DNA from: Sinorhizobium sp. 6-70
Lineage (GTDB): Bacteria; Pseudomonadota; Alphaproteobacteria; Rhizobiales; Rhizobiaceae
NCBI RefSeq assembly: GCF_030124375.1
Contig: NZ_JASKLS010000019.1
Coordinates: 1-47,115, forward strand
Length of the DNA: 47,115 nt
Direction of reading: 5' to 3'
Shown piece by piece: positions 33,930 through 42,670 of this stretch (the stretch's first letter is position 1; each line of letters begins with the position of its first letter). The notes under the pieces were generated by a model that did not search any database, had not been told where the DNA came from, and worked only from the letters and a program-made list of their open reading frames with translations. The translations under genes and the position numbers were made by a program.

Positions 33930-34850
33930 ATGGCCAACCTGAAGAGGTATCGGGAGGGCATCCCGACTGGTGCTCGTAAGCGGTATGAAGTCGCTTCCGG
34001 CGATGAGGAGCTCATCCAGTTGGCGGCTAATGCTGCTCGCGAGGAGCGATCAAGCAGCATCCTAAAGCAAATCCGCGGCGGGTTCTCATCGGAAACCGTA
34101 GGCAAGATCAGTAGCGCTCTCCGCAGGCTATCTGAAAGGCTTGAAAGCCGTTACAACTTATCCCTCTCCGGGCTCAGTGACGATGCGCTGAAGGATTATG
34201 CTCAGACGCTGTGTCCCGGTGACTACAAGGTCACCTCGGGACTGCACATGCTTAAGAAGTACCGGGACCGTCTTGGAGAGGGTACGTCGCGTGCAGCGGA
34301 GGCCAGCACCAGCCAGCCGGTGCATCAGTCAGCTGCGTCGCCAGTGCGGGAGTCATCTCCCTCGAGGGTATCGAGTTACGATCAAGACCAGCTTTGGGAC
34401 GCGGCCGAGGTGGCGACGCATGGCGCCTCTCCGAGGCTCAGTTACGATTCGCCCGGCTTTTGGGCTGTGGTGGATGCAATGAATCAACCGCCGGTTCACA
34501 GTTGGGGAAACTCGTCGAGCTTTTGGCGTCGAATGGACGCGCCTTCGCCCGCGCCAAGTGTGAATCAACCAAGTCCTTACTGGGAGCAAGCCGCCGAGGG
34601 AGCAATCTTTGGAGCGCCGTACATGCCTTATGCGCCGCCTCCACCCCCGGATCTGGCCCGATATATTCCGGCGGACTGGGAGCACGGCAACCAACGCGCT
34701 ACCGAGAACCTCATGCGCGGGATGCACTACTGGAACGTGCTACCGAGCCAGTCCCGGCCGCAGACGAATTTCACCGTTAATGGCGTGCCCTACACGGCGA
34801 CTATGGGGCCCTCAGGTAGGCCAAACGACATTCGCGTCGCCCTAAGCTAG
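33930..34850 (+). CDS. 5'-truncated effector-like protein with short helical modules
   Basis: The frame is open upstream to about 33856, where it emerges from the IS701 remnant. Two copies of one module are visible: L-D-D-N-A-L-K-N-I-A-K-E-L-F-P-G, then L-K-R-Y-R-E-G (33862-33960), and L-S-D-D-A-L-K-D-Y-A-Q-T-L-C-P-G, then L-K-K-Y-R-D-R-L-G (about 34170-34275). Similar modules, as I recall, occur in NopD/Bel2-5 (Ulp1-protease-type) effectors of bradyrhizobia and mesorhizobia. The C-terminal half is Pro/Ser/Trp-rich and ends with F-T-V-N-G-V-P-Y-T-A-T-M-G-P-S-G-R-P. No protease domain is present. ATG 33930 is a usable start but lacks a clear ribosome-binding site, so this is probably a non-functional 3' part of a larger gene. 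Confidence 0.55.
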   Translation: MANLKRYREGIPTGARKRYEVASGDEELIQLAANAAREERSSSILKQIRGGFSSETVGKISSALRRLSERLESRYNLSLSGLSDDALKDYAQTLCPGDYKVTSGLHMLKKYRDRLGEGTSRAAEASTSQPVHQSAASPVRESSPSRVSSYDQDQLWDAAEVATHGASPRLSYDSPGFWAVVDAMNQPPVHSWGNSSSFWRRMDAPSPAPSVNQPSPYWEQAAEGAIFGAPYMPYAPPPPPDLARYIPADWEHGNQRATENLMRGMHYWNVLPSQSRPQTNFTVNGVPYTATMGPSGRPNDIRVALS

Positions 34851-34852
34851 CT

Positions 34853-35085
34853 GTGGAATCGCAGTTGTCACCGGTTGGGCCGAGCGGCTGACGGTCGGTC
34901 TGGAGCCGATAGTGCCCATGAGGCCAATGCCAATTATAGCGGTGAGCCGTCGCAGCAGTTCGGCGGCTCGCTCGTCTGAGGTGTGTAGGCGCGGGCATAG
35001 GCCCTCTCGCGTAGGCTGTTCTGGATGAAGCCGCTCAGCCTTGCCGGTGGTTTTGGGCGTATAGGGTCTGGTGAAGTCTGGCGCA
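34853..35085 (-). mobile_element. IS481-type integrase C-terminal remnant
   Basis: On the minus strand, fragments Y-T-P-K-T-T-G-K-A-E-R-L, then H-R-Y-N-W-H-W-P-H-G, then L-G-P-T-G-D-N follow the C-terminal rve-domain order of IS481 transposases, spread over more than one frame. Only the last ~75 codons remain. Confidence 0.7.
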
Positions 35086-35366
35086 GCCCGGCGCGTTTGC
35101 TGGTGCTTGGAAGCTATCTGATCGGTGGCAAACTCGTCTCGTCGATGTTGACTGATGCCGTGGCCGGGGAGATTCGCCCAGCTGCGGCGGAGCTATTTCT
35201 CCGTATCCCGGTCAGGCCACGAACGAAGGAAGCCCCGCAGGTCGGTCAAAATCCCCCGGGTATGGTCACTTGAAAATCACCTGATGATCACCGGCAATGC
35301 CACTGAACAGCGGTAGCCGGTAAGGCGTTTATTTTCGCCCCTTTCGTACAGCGAGGGGATCGGGAG
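35086..35366. other. No recognisable gene
   Basis: Segment between two transposase remnants; frames are short and lack motifs. Confidence 0.4.
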
Positions 35367-35940
35367 TTGAACGTCTTGAAGGCACATCTGCAAAGCACCA
35401 TACTGACATTACTCGATCGCAACACAGCCAGCGCGAGATTCAATGGCTGACGGGCGTCGATCGCAAAACGATACGTCGTTACCGGGCGCAGCGGGCCGGT
35501 ACGGAGGCAAATTCCCCCACCCGACCACCGGCTTTGGGAGTGTCGGAAGCGACGCTCACCAGCAGCCTGGTCCGCTCGGCCTGCGAACCGCATCGCTCGT
35601 GGATCGAAGAGCAGGTCCACCTGAAGAGCAATGCGCAGCCGATTTACCAGGAGCTGGTCGATCAATTTGGCTTTCCGTCCAACTACCAGAGCGTCAAGCG
35701 ATTTGTGCGCCCGTTGCGACACAAGGATCCCGAGCAGTTTGATCGTCTTGAGTTCCTCCTCTGCAATAGGCTCAGGTCGACTATGGCGAGGGCGCGCTGA
35801 CGATCGATCCCAAGAGCGGCCGGTATCGTCGTCCCCGTCTGTTCGTGATGACGCTACGCCATTCGCGCCGCAGCTTCCGACGCGTCGTCCGGCAATCCAG
35901 CCGGCAGGTCTGGCAGCTTCGCCATCACTTATCGTGCAAA
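35367..35940 (+). mobile_element. IS21-family IstA remnant, frameshifted
   Basis: Starts L-N-V-L-K-A-H-L-Q-S-T-I-L-T-L-L-D-R (TTG at 35367); after a one-base shift near 35424 continues Q-R-E-I-Q-W-L-T-G-V-D-R-K-T-I-R-R-Y. Near 35775 the frame changes again and G-R-Y-R-R-P-R-L-F-V-M-T-L-R-H-S-R-R-S follows. It is a different IS21 lineage from the remnant at 24078 and lacks the C-terminal part and istB. Confidence 0.8.
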
Positions 35941-36048
35941 CGGGTGAGGCGCTGCCATCGGTCCCCCCGAAAATAGCTGAAGCGCCAACGACCTCGGCTT
36001 CTCTCGGACGGGACCGAACGTACATCTTGTTGAAAGCTGCCGGCAAGC

Positions 36049-36066
36049 CGAAGCGGAATGCCGCTT
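36049..36066 (-). terminator. Hairpin after groEL
   Basis: GAAGCGG-CATT-CCGCTTC (7-bp stem, 4-base loop in groEL sense) lies about 10 bp after the groEL stop. There is no U-run, so it is a candidate terminator or 3' stabiliser only. Confidence 0.45.
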
Positions 36067-36075
36067 CAGGCTTTG

Positions 36076-37704
36076 CTAGAAGTCCATCCCACCGCCCGGA
36101 GGCATCGCCGGCGGAGCTTCCTTCTTGGGCTTCTCGGCGATCATCGCTTCGGTGGTGACCAGCAGGCCGGCAATCGAGGCCGCATCCTGAAGCGCGGTAC
36201 GGACGACCTTGGCCGGGTCGATCACGCCCATTGAGAAGAGGTCGCCGAATTCGCCAGTCTGGGCGTTCCAACCATAGGAGAGCTCCGCCTTCTCGCGCAG
36301 CTTGCCCACGATGATCGAGCCTTCCGCACCGGCGTTCTCGGCGATCTGCCGTACCGGAGCCTCGATGGCGCGGCGGACGATGTCGACACCGACCCGCTGA
36401 TCGTCGTTGGCGGTCTGCACGCCATCAAGGGCCTTGACTGCACGCAACAGTGCTACGCCGCCGCCCGGCACGATGCCCTCCTCGACTGCAGCACGCGTTG
36501 CATGAAGCGCATCGTCGACGCGGTCCTTGCGTTCCTTCACCTCGACTTCCGTCGAGCCGCCGACGCGGATGACTGCGACACCCCCGGCGAGCTTGGCAAG
36601 GCGCTCCTGCAGCTTCTCGCGATCATAGTCGGATGTCGTCTCTTCAATCTGCGCCTTGATCTGCGCGATGCGCCCATCGATGTCCGCTTTCGTGCCGGCG
36701 CCGTTGATGATCGTGGTGTTCTCCTTCTCGATCGAGACCTTCTTTGCACGGCCGAGCATGTCGAGCGTGACGTTTTCCAGCTTGATGCCGAGGTCTTCGG
36801 AGATCACGGTCCCCGTCGTCAAGATTGCGATATCCTCGAGCATGGCCTTACGCCGGTCCCCGAAACCAGGAGCCTTGACGGCTGCGACTTTTAGTCCGCC
36901 GCGCAGCTTGTTGACGACAAGCGTGGCGAGTGCTTCGCCTTCGACGTCCTCGGCGATGATAAGAAGCGGCTTACCCGATTGCACGACGGATTCCAGAACC
37001 GGCAGCATGGCCTGCAGGTTGGAGAGCTTCTTTTCATGGATCAAGATATAGGGATCCTCGAACTCCGCCCGCATCTTGTCCTGGTTCGTTATGAAGTAAG
37101 GCGAGATGTAACCCCGGTCGAACTGCATTCCTTCGACCACCTCGAGTTCCGTCTCCGCGGTCTTGGCTTCCTCGACCGTGATCACGCCGTCATTGCCGAC
37201 CTTCTCCATCGCCTCGGCGAGGTAGCGGCCGATCTCCGCGTCACCATTGGCCGAGATGGTGCCGACCTGGGCAATTTCTTCATTCTTGGAAACGTCGCGC
37301 GCATTGGCTTTCAACTCGGCGACGAGCGAATCAACGGCGAGATCAATGCCTCGTTTCAAATCCATTGGGTTCATGCCAGAGGCAACGGCCTTGGCGCCTT
37401 CCCTGACGATCGCCTGGGCGAGCACCGTCGCGGTGGTGGTGCCGTCACCGGCAATGTCGCTCGTTTTCGACGCAACCTCGCGCAGCATCTGCGCGCCCAT
37501 GTTCTCGAACTTGTCTTCGAGCTCGATCTCCTTCGCCACCGTAACGCCGTCCTTGGTGATGCGTGGCGCGCCGAAGGACTTGTCAATGACGACATTGCGG
37601 CCCTTAGGGCCAAGTGTCACTTTGACGGCGTTGGCAAGGGTATCGACGCCGCGCAGCATGCGTTCGCGGGCATCGGAATGGAATCTTACTTCTTTGACAG
37701 GCAT
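36076..37704 (-). CDS. groEL: 60-kDa chaperonin GroEL
   Basis: The 542-residue protein is a full-length GroEL: G-P-K-G-R-N-V-V near residue 31, the ATPase loop G-D-G-T-T-T near 86, G-G-G-V-A-L-L-R near 413 and the usual C-terminal G-G-G-M-D-F. GroEL folds client proteins with GroES in the cytoplasm. Rhizobia often carry several groESL copies, and those on symbiotic replicons can be needed for assembly of nitrogenase or NodD activity. It lies 39 bp after groES on the same strand and is under CIRCE control. The gene is intact. Confidence 0.98.
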   Translation of the reverse strand: MPVKEVRFHSDARERMLRGVDTLANAVKVTLGPKGRNVVIDKSFGAPRITKDGVTVAKEIELEDKFENMGAQMLREVASKTSDIAGDGTTTATVLAQAIVREGAKAVASGMNPMDLKRGIDLAVDSLVAELKANARDVSKNEEIAQVGTISANGDAEIGRYLAEAMEKVGNDGVITVEEAKTAETELEVVEGMQFDRGYISPYFITNQDKMRAEFEDPYILIHEKKLSNLQAMLPVLESVVQSGKPLLIIAEDVEGEALATLVVNKLRGGLKVAAVKAPGFGDRRKAMLEDIAILTTGTVISEDLGIKLENVTLDMLGRAKKVSIEKENTTIINGAGTKADIDGRIAQIKAQIEETTSDYDREKLQERLAKLAGGVAVIRVGGSTEVEVKERKDRVDDALHATRAAVEEGIVPGGGVALLRAVKALDGVQTANDDQRVGVDIVRRAIEAPVRQIAENAGAEGSIIVGKLREKAELSYGWNAQTGEFGDLFSMGVIDPAKVVRTALQDAASIAGLLVTTEAMIAEKPKKEAPPAMPPGGGMDF

Positions 37705-37743
37705 GGTTCACTCCTTGGCTGAACTTTGGTCGGTCGCACGCTC

Positions 37744-38058
37744 TCAAGCGACTTTCTTATCGGCGCCCAAATCTTCGATCACCCCGAGCACGTCGCCTTC
37801 CTTCAGGATTAGCAAGTCCTCGCCATCGATCTTGATCTCCGTGCCTGACCATTTCCCGAAGAGCACGCGATCTCCTGCCTTGACGTCGAGCGCCACGAGT
37901 TGACCCTGCTCATTGCGAGCGCCCGGACCGACTGCGATCACTTCGCCTTCCTGCGGTTTCTCCTTGGCCGTGTCTGGGATGATGATGCCGGCTTTGGTTT
38001 TCTCTTCGGACGAGACGCGGCGGATGAGAATGCGATCGTGGAGTGGTTGAAACTTCAT
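37744..38058 (-). CDS. groES: 10-kDa co-chaperonin GroES
   Basis: The 104-residue GroES begins M-K-F-Q-P-L-H-D-R-I-L-I-R-R and contains the mobile-loop region (T-K-A-G-I-I-I-P-D-T) and the roof-loop segment. ATG 38058 is preceded by AGGAGG and gives the normal length; the upstream in-frame extension to 38136 does not look like GroES. It forms the lid of the GroEL cavity and heads the groESL operon. Confidence 0.97.
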   Translation of the reverse strand: MKFQPLHDRILIRRVSSEEKTKAGIIIPDTAKEKPQEGEVIAVGPGARNEQGQLVALDVKAGDRVLFGKWSGTEIKIDGEDLLILKEGDVLGVIEDLGADKKVA

Positions 38059-38194
38059 GCCTTCCTCCTGGGTAAACGGATCGATAAATGCCCTTTGGCG
38101 GACCGATGCACTCCGGACAGGCGCCCGTTCCGGCAACTGGCAGTAGTTGATCTGGTTTGTCGAAAATTGAATTCAAGAGGAGGCGACAAATATT

Positions 38195-38221
38195 TTAGCA
38201 CTCCCCGGTGGAGAGTGCTAA
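38195..38221 (-). promoter_or_regulatory. CIRCE element (HrcA operator)
   Basis: TTAGCACTC at 38195-38203, nine bases, then GAGTGCTAA at 38213-38221: a perfect match to the CIRCE inverted repeat. It lies 137 bp before groES. This predicts HrcA repression and heat induction rather than NifA control of this groESL copy. Confidence 0.96.
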
Positions 38222-38480
38222 ACGGATTCCGCTAGCGCCGAGTGACGGATGGCGTACGCGGATGACGACAGGCGCGCAAGCTGGGCCCGCGTCCCTGACT
38301 GTACCGCGACAACAGCTTAACCGAAGTGCGCCGGCCCCACGCTTCGGCAACAGTCTTCTCCGGCAAACGCCGAAAATCCGACGTCAAGAGATTTCGAAAG
38401 CGGAGCGCAATACCATTTTCATGGAAGCCTGGCGATGACGAGGCGCACTTGTTGCGAGCAGCGCCTCATCCGCACGAGGG

Positions 38481-39440
38481 CTATTGAACGACGAGATCAA
38501 ATCCAGGAGCCTCCAGAGTTTCCGGGGCACGTGCCAAACCCATACGGGACGCCTCCTGTACTAACATCTCGCGCATCCACAGGCTTGCCGGATCACTGTC
38601 GTGAAGGGCGGGCCACTGAACGGCCTCGGTGAATGGGGGAAGTGGCAGCGGAAGTTCGACGATCTCAAGAGGAATTGTCTTTGCGAAATGCTGCGCGAGC
38701 CGTAAGGGCATGGTTCCAATGCGCTCGGTCCCCACCAGCATGGGCGGAATCATGCTGAAACCCTGTACGACGACCTCAACATGTCTCTTGAAGCCGTGCT
38801 CGAGCAGATACCAATCCTCGAGAGAAGGCGTTCGGGTGTTCCCGAATTTGACCGCAACATGCCCCATCGACATGTATCTCTCGAATGTAAGTGGCTCTGA
38901 GAGCTGCTTGTTCGAGCGGCAGCCGACGCACACAAATTTATCCTCAAACAGTGCTGCGCGAGGATGCACAGACATGAATACTTCCGGCATAATCACAAAA
39001 TCGACATCGCCGCGCCGGAGTAGCTCCTCGAAGTCGTCGGCAAGTGGCAGACAATCAAAGCTGACGCCGGGAGCTTCTTGCGCCGCACGCTCCACGATCT
39101 TTTCAAAAAAGACGAGGGTGACGTAATCGGAAAGACCGATTTTGAAACGGCGATCCGATTGGGCCGGGTTAAACGGCTCCCAGGAAACAATGGAGAGCTG
39201 GATGTGCAGCAGAGCCTCGCGCACCTTGGACGCGAGCCCTTCCGCACGCGGTGTTGGAATAAACTCGCGGCCAGCCATCGTAAATAGCTCGTCGCGGAAA
39301 TACGAGCGCAACCGGGCGACGGCCGCGCTCATGGCCGGCTGACTGAGATTGATGCTGCGGGCCGCCGCCGTGAGGTTCCGCTCGGTCATCAGAGCATCGA
39401 GCGCGACGAGGAGATTTAGATCAAGGCCCTTGAACCGCAT
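38481..39440 (-). CDS. nodD: Nodulation regulator NodD
   Basis: The 319-residue LysR-family protein has the highly conserved NodD start M-R-F-K-G-L-D-L-N-L-L-V-A-L-D, a winged helix-turn-helix (A-R-S-I-N-L-S-Q-P-A-M-S-A-A-V-A-R-L-R) in residues 20-70 and a flavonoid-sensing C-terminal domain with F-S-M-I-P-P-M-L-V-G-T near 225. NodD binds nod boxes and activates nodulation genes when plant flavonoids are present. The window holds a nod box at 45560 before the nodO-like gene, a likely target. It sits upstream of groESL on the same strand; GroEL is known to assist NodD folding in rhizobia. Which nodD allele it is cannot be told. Confidence 0.95.
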   Translation of the reverse strand: MRFKGLDLNLLVALDALMTERNLTAAARSINLSQPAMSAAVARLRSYFRDELFTMAGREFIPTPRAEGLASKVREALLHIQLSIVSWEPFNPAQSDRRFKIGLSDYVTLVFFEKIVERAAQEAPGVSFDCLPLADDFEELLRRGDVDFVIMPEVFMSVHPRAALFEDKFVCVGCRSNKQLSEPLTFERYMSMGHVAVKFGNTRTPSLEDWYLLEHGFKRHVEVVVQGFSMIPPMLVGTERIGTMPLRLAQHFAKTIPLEIVELPLPLPPFTEAVQWPALHDSDPASLWMREMLVQEASRMGLARAPETLEAPGFDLVVQ

Positions 39441-39450
39441 ATCTTCATCT

Positions 39451-39475
39451 ATCCATAACGTGGATGTATGCCATC
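39451..39475 (+). promoter_or_regulatory. nod-box-like half upstream of nodD
   Basis: ATCCATAACGTGGATG (with ATC-N9-GAT) followed by a second ATC at the right distance matches the first half of a nod box, facing away from nodD. The conserved second half (AAACAATCRATTTTACCAATC) is not recognisable. No nod gene follows on the plus strand; it may serve nodD autoregulation or be a relic. Confidence 0.6.
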
Positions 39476-39677
39476 CCTAACTGCCAGCATTCTTAATTAG
39501 TAATATAAATTGTCCGGAATCAAGGCGCCTACCGGGAGACTTTCGTAGGGGGTCAGCCGACGCGGTCGGATGACCGTTTCCCGGTTCGTATGCGGTCCAG
39601 CACTTGCAGCGGGTCCCGACAAAGCGCTCACAATGGGATGCACAGCACGGTCTGAGAGACGTTGCTTGAACCTGCGC

Positions 39678-40742
39678 CTACGCCGGCCTTATCGCTAGCT
39701 CACGCGTGGCCGAGTTGACCGCCGGGATTATCTTGTCTCCCCAAAGCTCGATTTGCCGGAGCATCGTCTTCTGGTCGAAATCGCCCAGTTGCGTCTGAAT
39801 GGCGATCTGAGACGGTTTCAGCACACTAATTTCTTCCAGCAGGCGATCGATCACCCGATTTACACTGCCGATCGGCAGGTTCTCGCGCATGCTCTCGAAC
39901 GAAAGGTCCTGTTGCGTCGGGGTTTCCTCAAGCAGATACCCGTCCTGGCTCTGCTGGCGGCGCTGATGCAACGCTTCAGATAGCCGTCGCTGGAAGCGGG
40001 CGTTGTCGAGATAGCTGTTGATCTCCGCCTCGTGGTCACTGGCATAGCAGCAGCGCAGCAGTGATATCTTGGCGTCCGTGACATTCTTACTTTCGGAGGC
40101 CGCTGCGTTCTCGATGCTTACGCGCCGCGCGCCTAAAGCATCCAAGCCGTCGTGAAATGCTGTGACGAACAGATTATGGCCCTCGCGATAGGCCCTCCTC
40201 ATGCGGCGCTCCGACCCGGCCGCAATCCAGATCGGCGGTGTCGGCTTCTGGATGGCGCGCACTGAAATCGCGGTGGGAGGTATCTTCTCATACTGGCCGT
40301 CGTGCTCGAAGATCTCCTGGTTGAGCCCCTTGAGGAGGATATCGAGGTATTCCGAAAACACGGTTGGCGCCTCATCGACATCAACGCCGAAGCGCTCGAA
40401 CTCGAACTGCTGGTACCCCGAGCCGACCCCGAGCTCAAGCCGGCCGCTCGAAACGACATCGGCCAAGCCGATCTCGGAAAGCAGGCGCGGCGGTTGATAG
40501 AGCGGTAGCACACAGACGCCGGTGCCAAGCCGAATGGTGCTCGTCAGGGCTGCGCAGTGCGCTACCATCATCAGGGGCGATGGAACCAGGCTGTAATTGT
40601 TGAAGTGGTGCTCGGCAAACCACGCGGCGTTGAAGCCAGCTTGTTCCGAAACGACTGCCTGTTCGATTGAGTTGCGGATGACGGTATCGGACGATTGATG
40701 ATAACCGCGCTGGGCGGCAAGGATGAATGTCGCGAATTCCAT
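39678..40742 (-). CDS. Luciferase-like (LLM class) flavin-dependent oxidoreductase
   Basis: The 354-residue protein has the bacterial-luciferase-like pattern: A-E-H-H-F near residue 43, R-L-G-T-G-V-C-V-L-P near 72, G-R-L-E-L-G-V-G-S-G-Y near 101 and P-P-I-W-I-A-A near 170. Such enzymes use reduced flavin to oxidise small organic substrates. It is the last gene of a minus-strand set P450-ferredoxin-SnoaL-SDR-LLM, which from memory resembles the y4vG-y4vJ block of the NGR234 symbiotic plasmid. A 177-bp gap separates it from the SDR gene. Substrate unknown. Confidence 0.88.
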   Translation of the reverse strand: MEFATFILAAQRGYHQSSDTVIRNSIEQAVVSEQAGFNAAWFAEHHFNNYSLVPSPLMMVAHCAALTSTIRLGTGVCVLPLYQPPRLLSEIGLADVVSSGRLELGVGSGYQQFEFERFGVDVDEAPTVFSEYLDILLKGLNQEIFEHDGQYEKIPPTAISVRAIQKPTPPIWIAAGSERRMRRAYREGHNLFVTAFHDGLDALGARRVSIENAAASESKNVTDAKISLLRCCYASDHEAEINSYLDNARFQRRLSEALHQRRQQSQDGYLLEETPTQQDLSFESMRENLPIGSVNRVIDRLLEEISVLKPSQIAIQTQLGDFDQKTMLRQIELWGDKIIPAVNSATRELAIRPA

Positions 40743-40919
40743 GGCAATTCCTTCGGTTGCGGAGAGGGTTATCCATCGGGCTGCTCGAGCAGCTTCGCGA
40801 ATTTCGTGGCCGCAACGGACGATGTTTGCAGCCCCACGATTTTTCAGGCAATTCGCTTGCCATCGCGGTCGTGAGCACCCACTAAAACTAGAATTTTTTC
40901 GACAAGCCGCCGCAGCCGC

Positions 40920-42539
40920 CTAGGGCATGATCGACAGCCATTTGGCGGCTTTCGTTGGTTGTTCCTGATCGAGGTCGCTTGCAAATTCAGCATCGCCAAA
41001 AAAAGTGCGCCCGCCGTTCACGCTAAGGGTCGAACCGTTGACGTATGTCGCGTCAGGCGAAGCCAGGAAGAATGTTGCGTCAGCTACCTCTTCCGGCTCT
41101 CCTATCCTGGCCACGGGAATACTCGGCCGGAAGCCTTTCGGCGCGATGCTGCCGACGTTTGCGCGCTGAGCGGTGGCCGGCGTGCCGGTGTTGCCGGACG
41201 TGACGGCGGCTGTCCGAATACCAACCGGCCCGAGTTCGGCCGCCATGCACCTCGTCAGGATTTCGATTCCGGCTTGGGACGCTTCATAGGCGTGGCGCGG
41301 CGCGAAGGGCACAAAGGTGTGGGTCGTGCCGACATTCACGATCACGCCGCCGGGGCGCATCGTCTTGATCGCCTCGCGCGCGCAGATGAAGGCGCCGGTG
41401 AGATTGACATCAAGGACGCGTTTGATCTCATCTGTTGTTTGTTGGAGGCCTGGGACAAAACTGTCGACCACAACAGTAGCATTGACGAGGACGTCTAGCC
41501 TGGCAAAGCGCACTCGCAGCTCCTCAAACAGCGTCACCACGTCACTCTCGACGGTAACGTCCACGGATTTCGCCATATGCTTGCCACCGAGAGAGCACGC
41601 GAGCTTTGCCGCGGCAGCACCATCCTTATCAACAATAACGACAGTATCGCCGTTTGCGGCAAAACGGCGAGCGACGGCCGCGCCTATACCGTCCGCCCCG
41701 CCTGTGACAAGCACGATTCGCGCACCGACATGCCCGGCCGGACCGAAGAGTTCAGCTCTTGGCGTCCCGTCCGCTGACAGGTTCGCATTACCCGGCTGGT
41801 TGAAGGACATCCAACCACCGTCAATGGTCAGCACTGAACCGTTGATGTAACCCGCGTGCCGGCTGGCGAGAAACCGCACTGTCCGGGCGATCTCGTCGGC
41901 GCGCGCCATCCGCCCCATCGGCACGCGCCTGCGAACAGCGGCGAGATCCGCCGCGCCGGCGCGTTCTAATTGCTCGACCATCGGCGTACGCACATAGCCG
42001 GGCGCTACTGCCGTCACGCGGATGCCGCGCGACGACAACTCGCATGCCAAGGATTTCGTGATCGAGATCAGGCCCGCTTTGGAGGCGGCGTAAGCATTGC
42101 GTTTGGGATTGCCTAATACGCCCGCCAGCGAGGCCACGTTGACGATGACAGCGCCCGGCTCCATCCGCCGTGCCGCTTCCCGCGCCATAACGTAAGGCCC
42201 GATCAGGTTTACTGCCAACACGCGTCGGAAAGCGTCGACACTGGTGTCGGCGGTCGCATCCATGCTAGGCCCGATAGCCGCGTTATTGACGACCACGCTG
42301 ATGCGCGCAAACTGTGCTTCAAGGCGTTTATAAAGCGCAACAATATCGTCCTCTCGCGAGACATCGAACTCAAGTCCGAGGTGCGGGTGGCCGAGACCGC
42401 GGGCAAATTCAAGGATGCCGCTGCCCGGGAGGTCGACAGCGACGACAGTGCCTCCGTCCGCGGCAAAAGCATTGACCAGGGCACGGCCGATTCCGCCTGC
42501 AGCGCCTGTAATGATGACGACGCGCTCTGCTTGCTTCAT
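40920..42539 (-). CDS. Double short-chain dehydrogenase/reductase
   Basis: The 539-residue protein contains two SDR domains in tandem. Domain 1 (about 1-255) has T-G-A-A-G-G-I-G, N-N-A, S in N-V-A-S-L-A-G and the catalytic Y-A-A-S-K. Domain 2 (about 275-520) has T-G-G-A-D-G-I-G, but its active site reads Y-E-A-S-Q, with Gln in place of the catalytic Lys, and the Ser position reads Thr (N-V-G-T-T-H). Domain 2 is therefore probably a non-catalytic partner. Two-domain SDRs of this size are rare; one (y4vI) is recalled from NGR234. It shares an operon with P450 and ferredoxin genes, pointing to stepwise oxidation of a small, probably lipophilic compound. Confidence 0.9.
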   Translation of the reverse strand: MKQAERVVIITGAAGGIGRALVNAFAADGGTVVAVDLPGSGILEFARGLGHPHLGLEFDVSREDDIVALYKRLEAQFARISVVVNNAAIGPSMDATADTSVDAFRRVLAVNLIGPYVMAREAARRMEPGAVIVNVASLAGVLGNPKRNAYAASKAGLISITKSLACELSSRGIRVTAVAPGYVRTPMVEQLERAGAADLAAVRRRVPMGRMARADEIARTVRFLASRHAGYINGSVLTIDGGWMSFNQPGNANLSADGTPRAELFGPAGHVGARIVLVTGGADGIGAAVARRFAANGDTVVIVDKDGAAAAKLACSLGGKHMAKSVDVTVESDVVTLFEELRVRFARLDVLVNATVVVDSFVPGLQQTTDEIKRVLDVNLTGAFICAREAIKTMRPGGVIVNVGTTHTFVPFAPRHAYEASQAGIEILTRCMAAELGPVGIRTAAVTSGNTGTPATAQRANVGSIAPKGFRPSIPVARIGEPEEVADATFFLASPDATYVNGSTLSVNGGRTFFGDAEFASDLDQEQPTKAAKWLSIMP

Positions 42540-42670
42540 TGAGATAAGTTCTCCTGATCAACGGTAGGATTTCAGGACAAGGAACCGGGTCGCGGTACAG
42601 CGGCCTGTGGCGGTGACGACCAGTCTGCCCCGGATAGACGTAATGCGTTCCAGCTAAGCAGCGGTTCGCC

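Noticed and set aside
38195..38440. Sigma-54 promoter for groESL
   Set aside because: No GG-N10-GC element was found in the right orientation; the perfect CIRCE explains regulation better.
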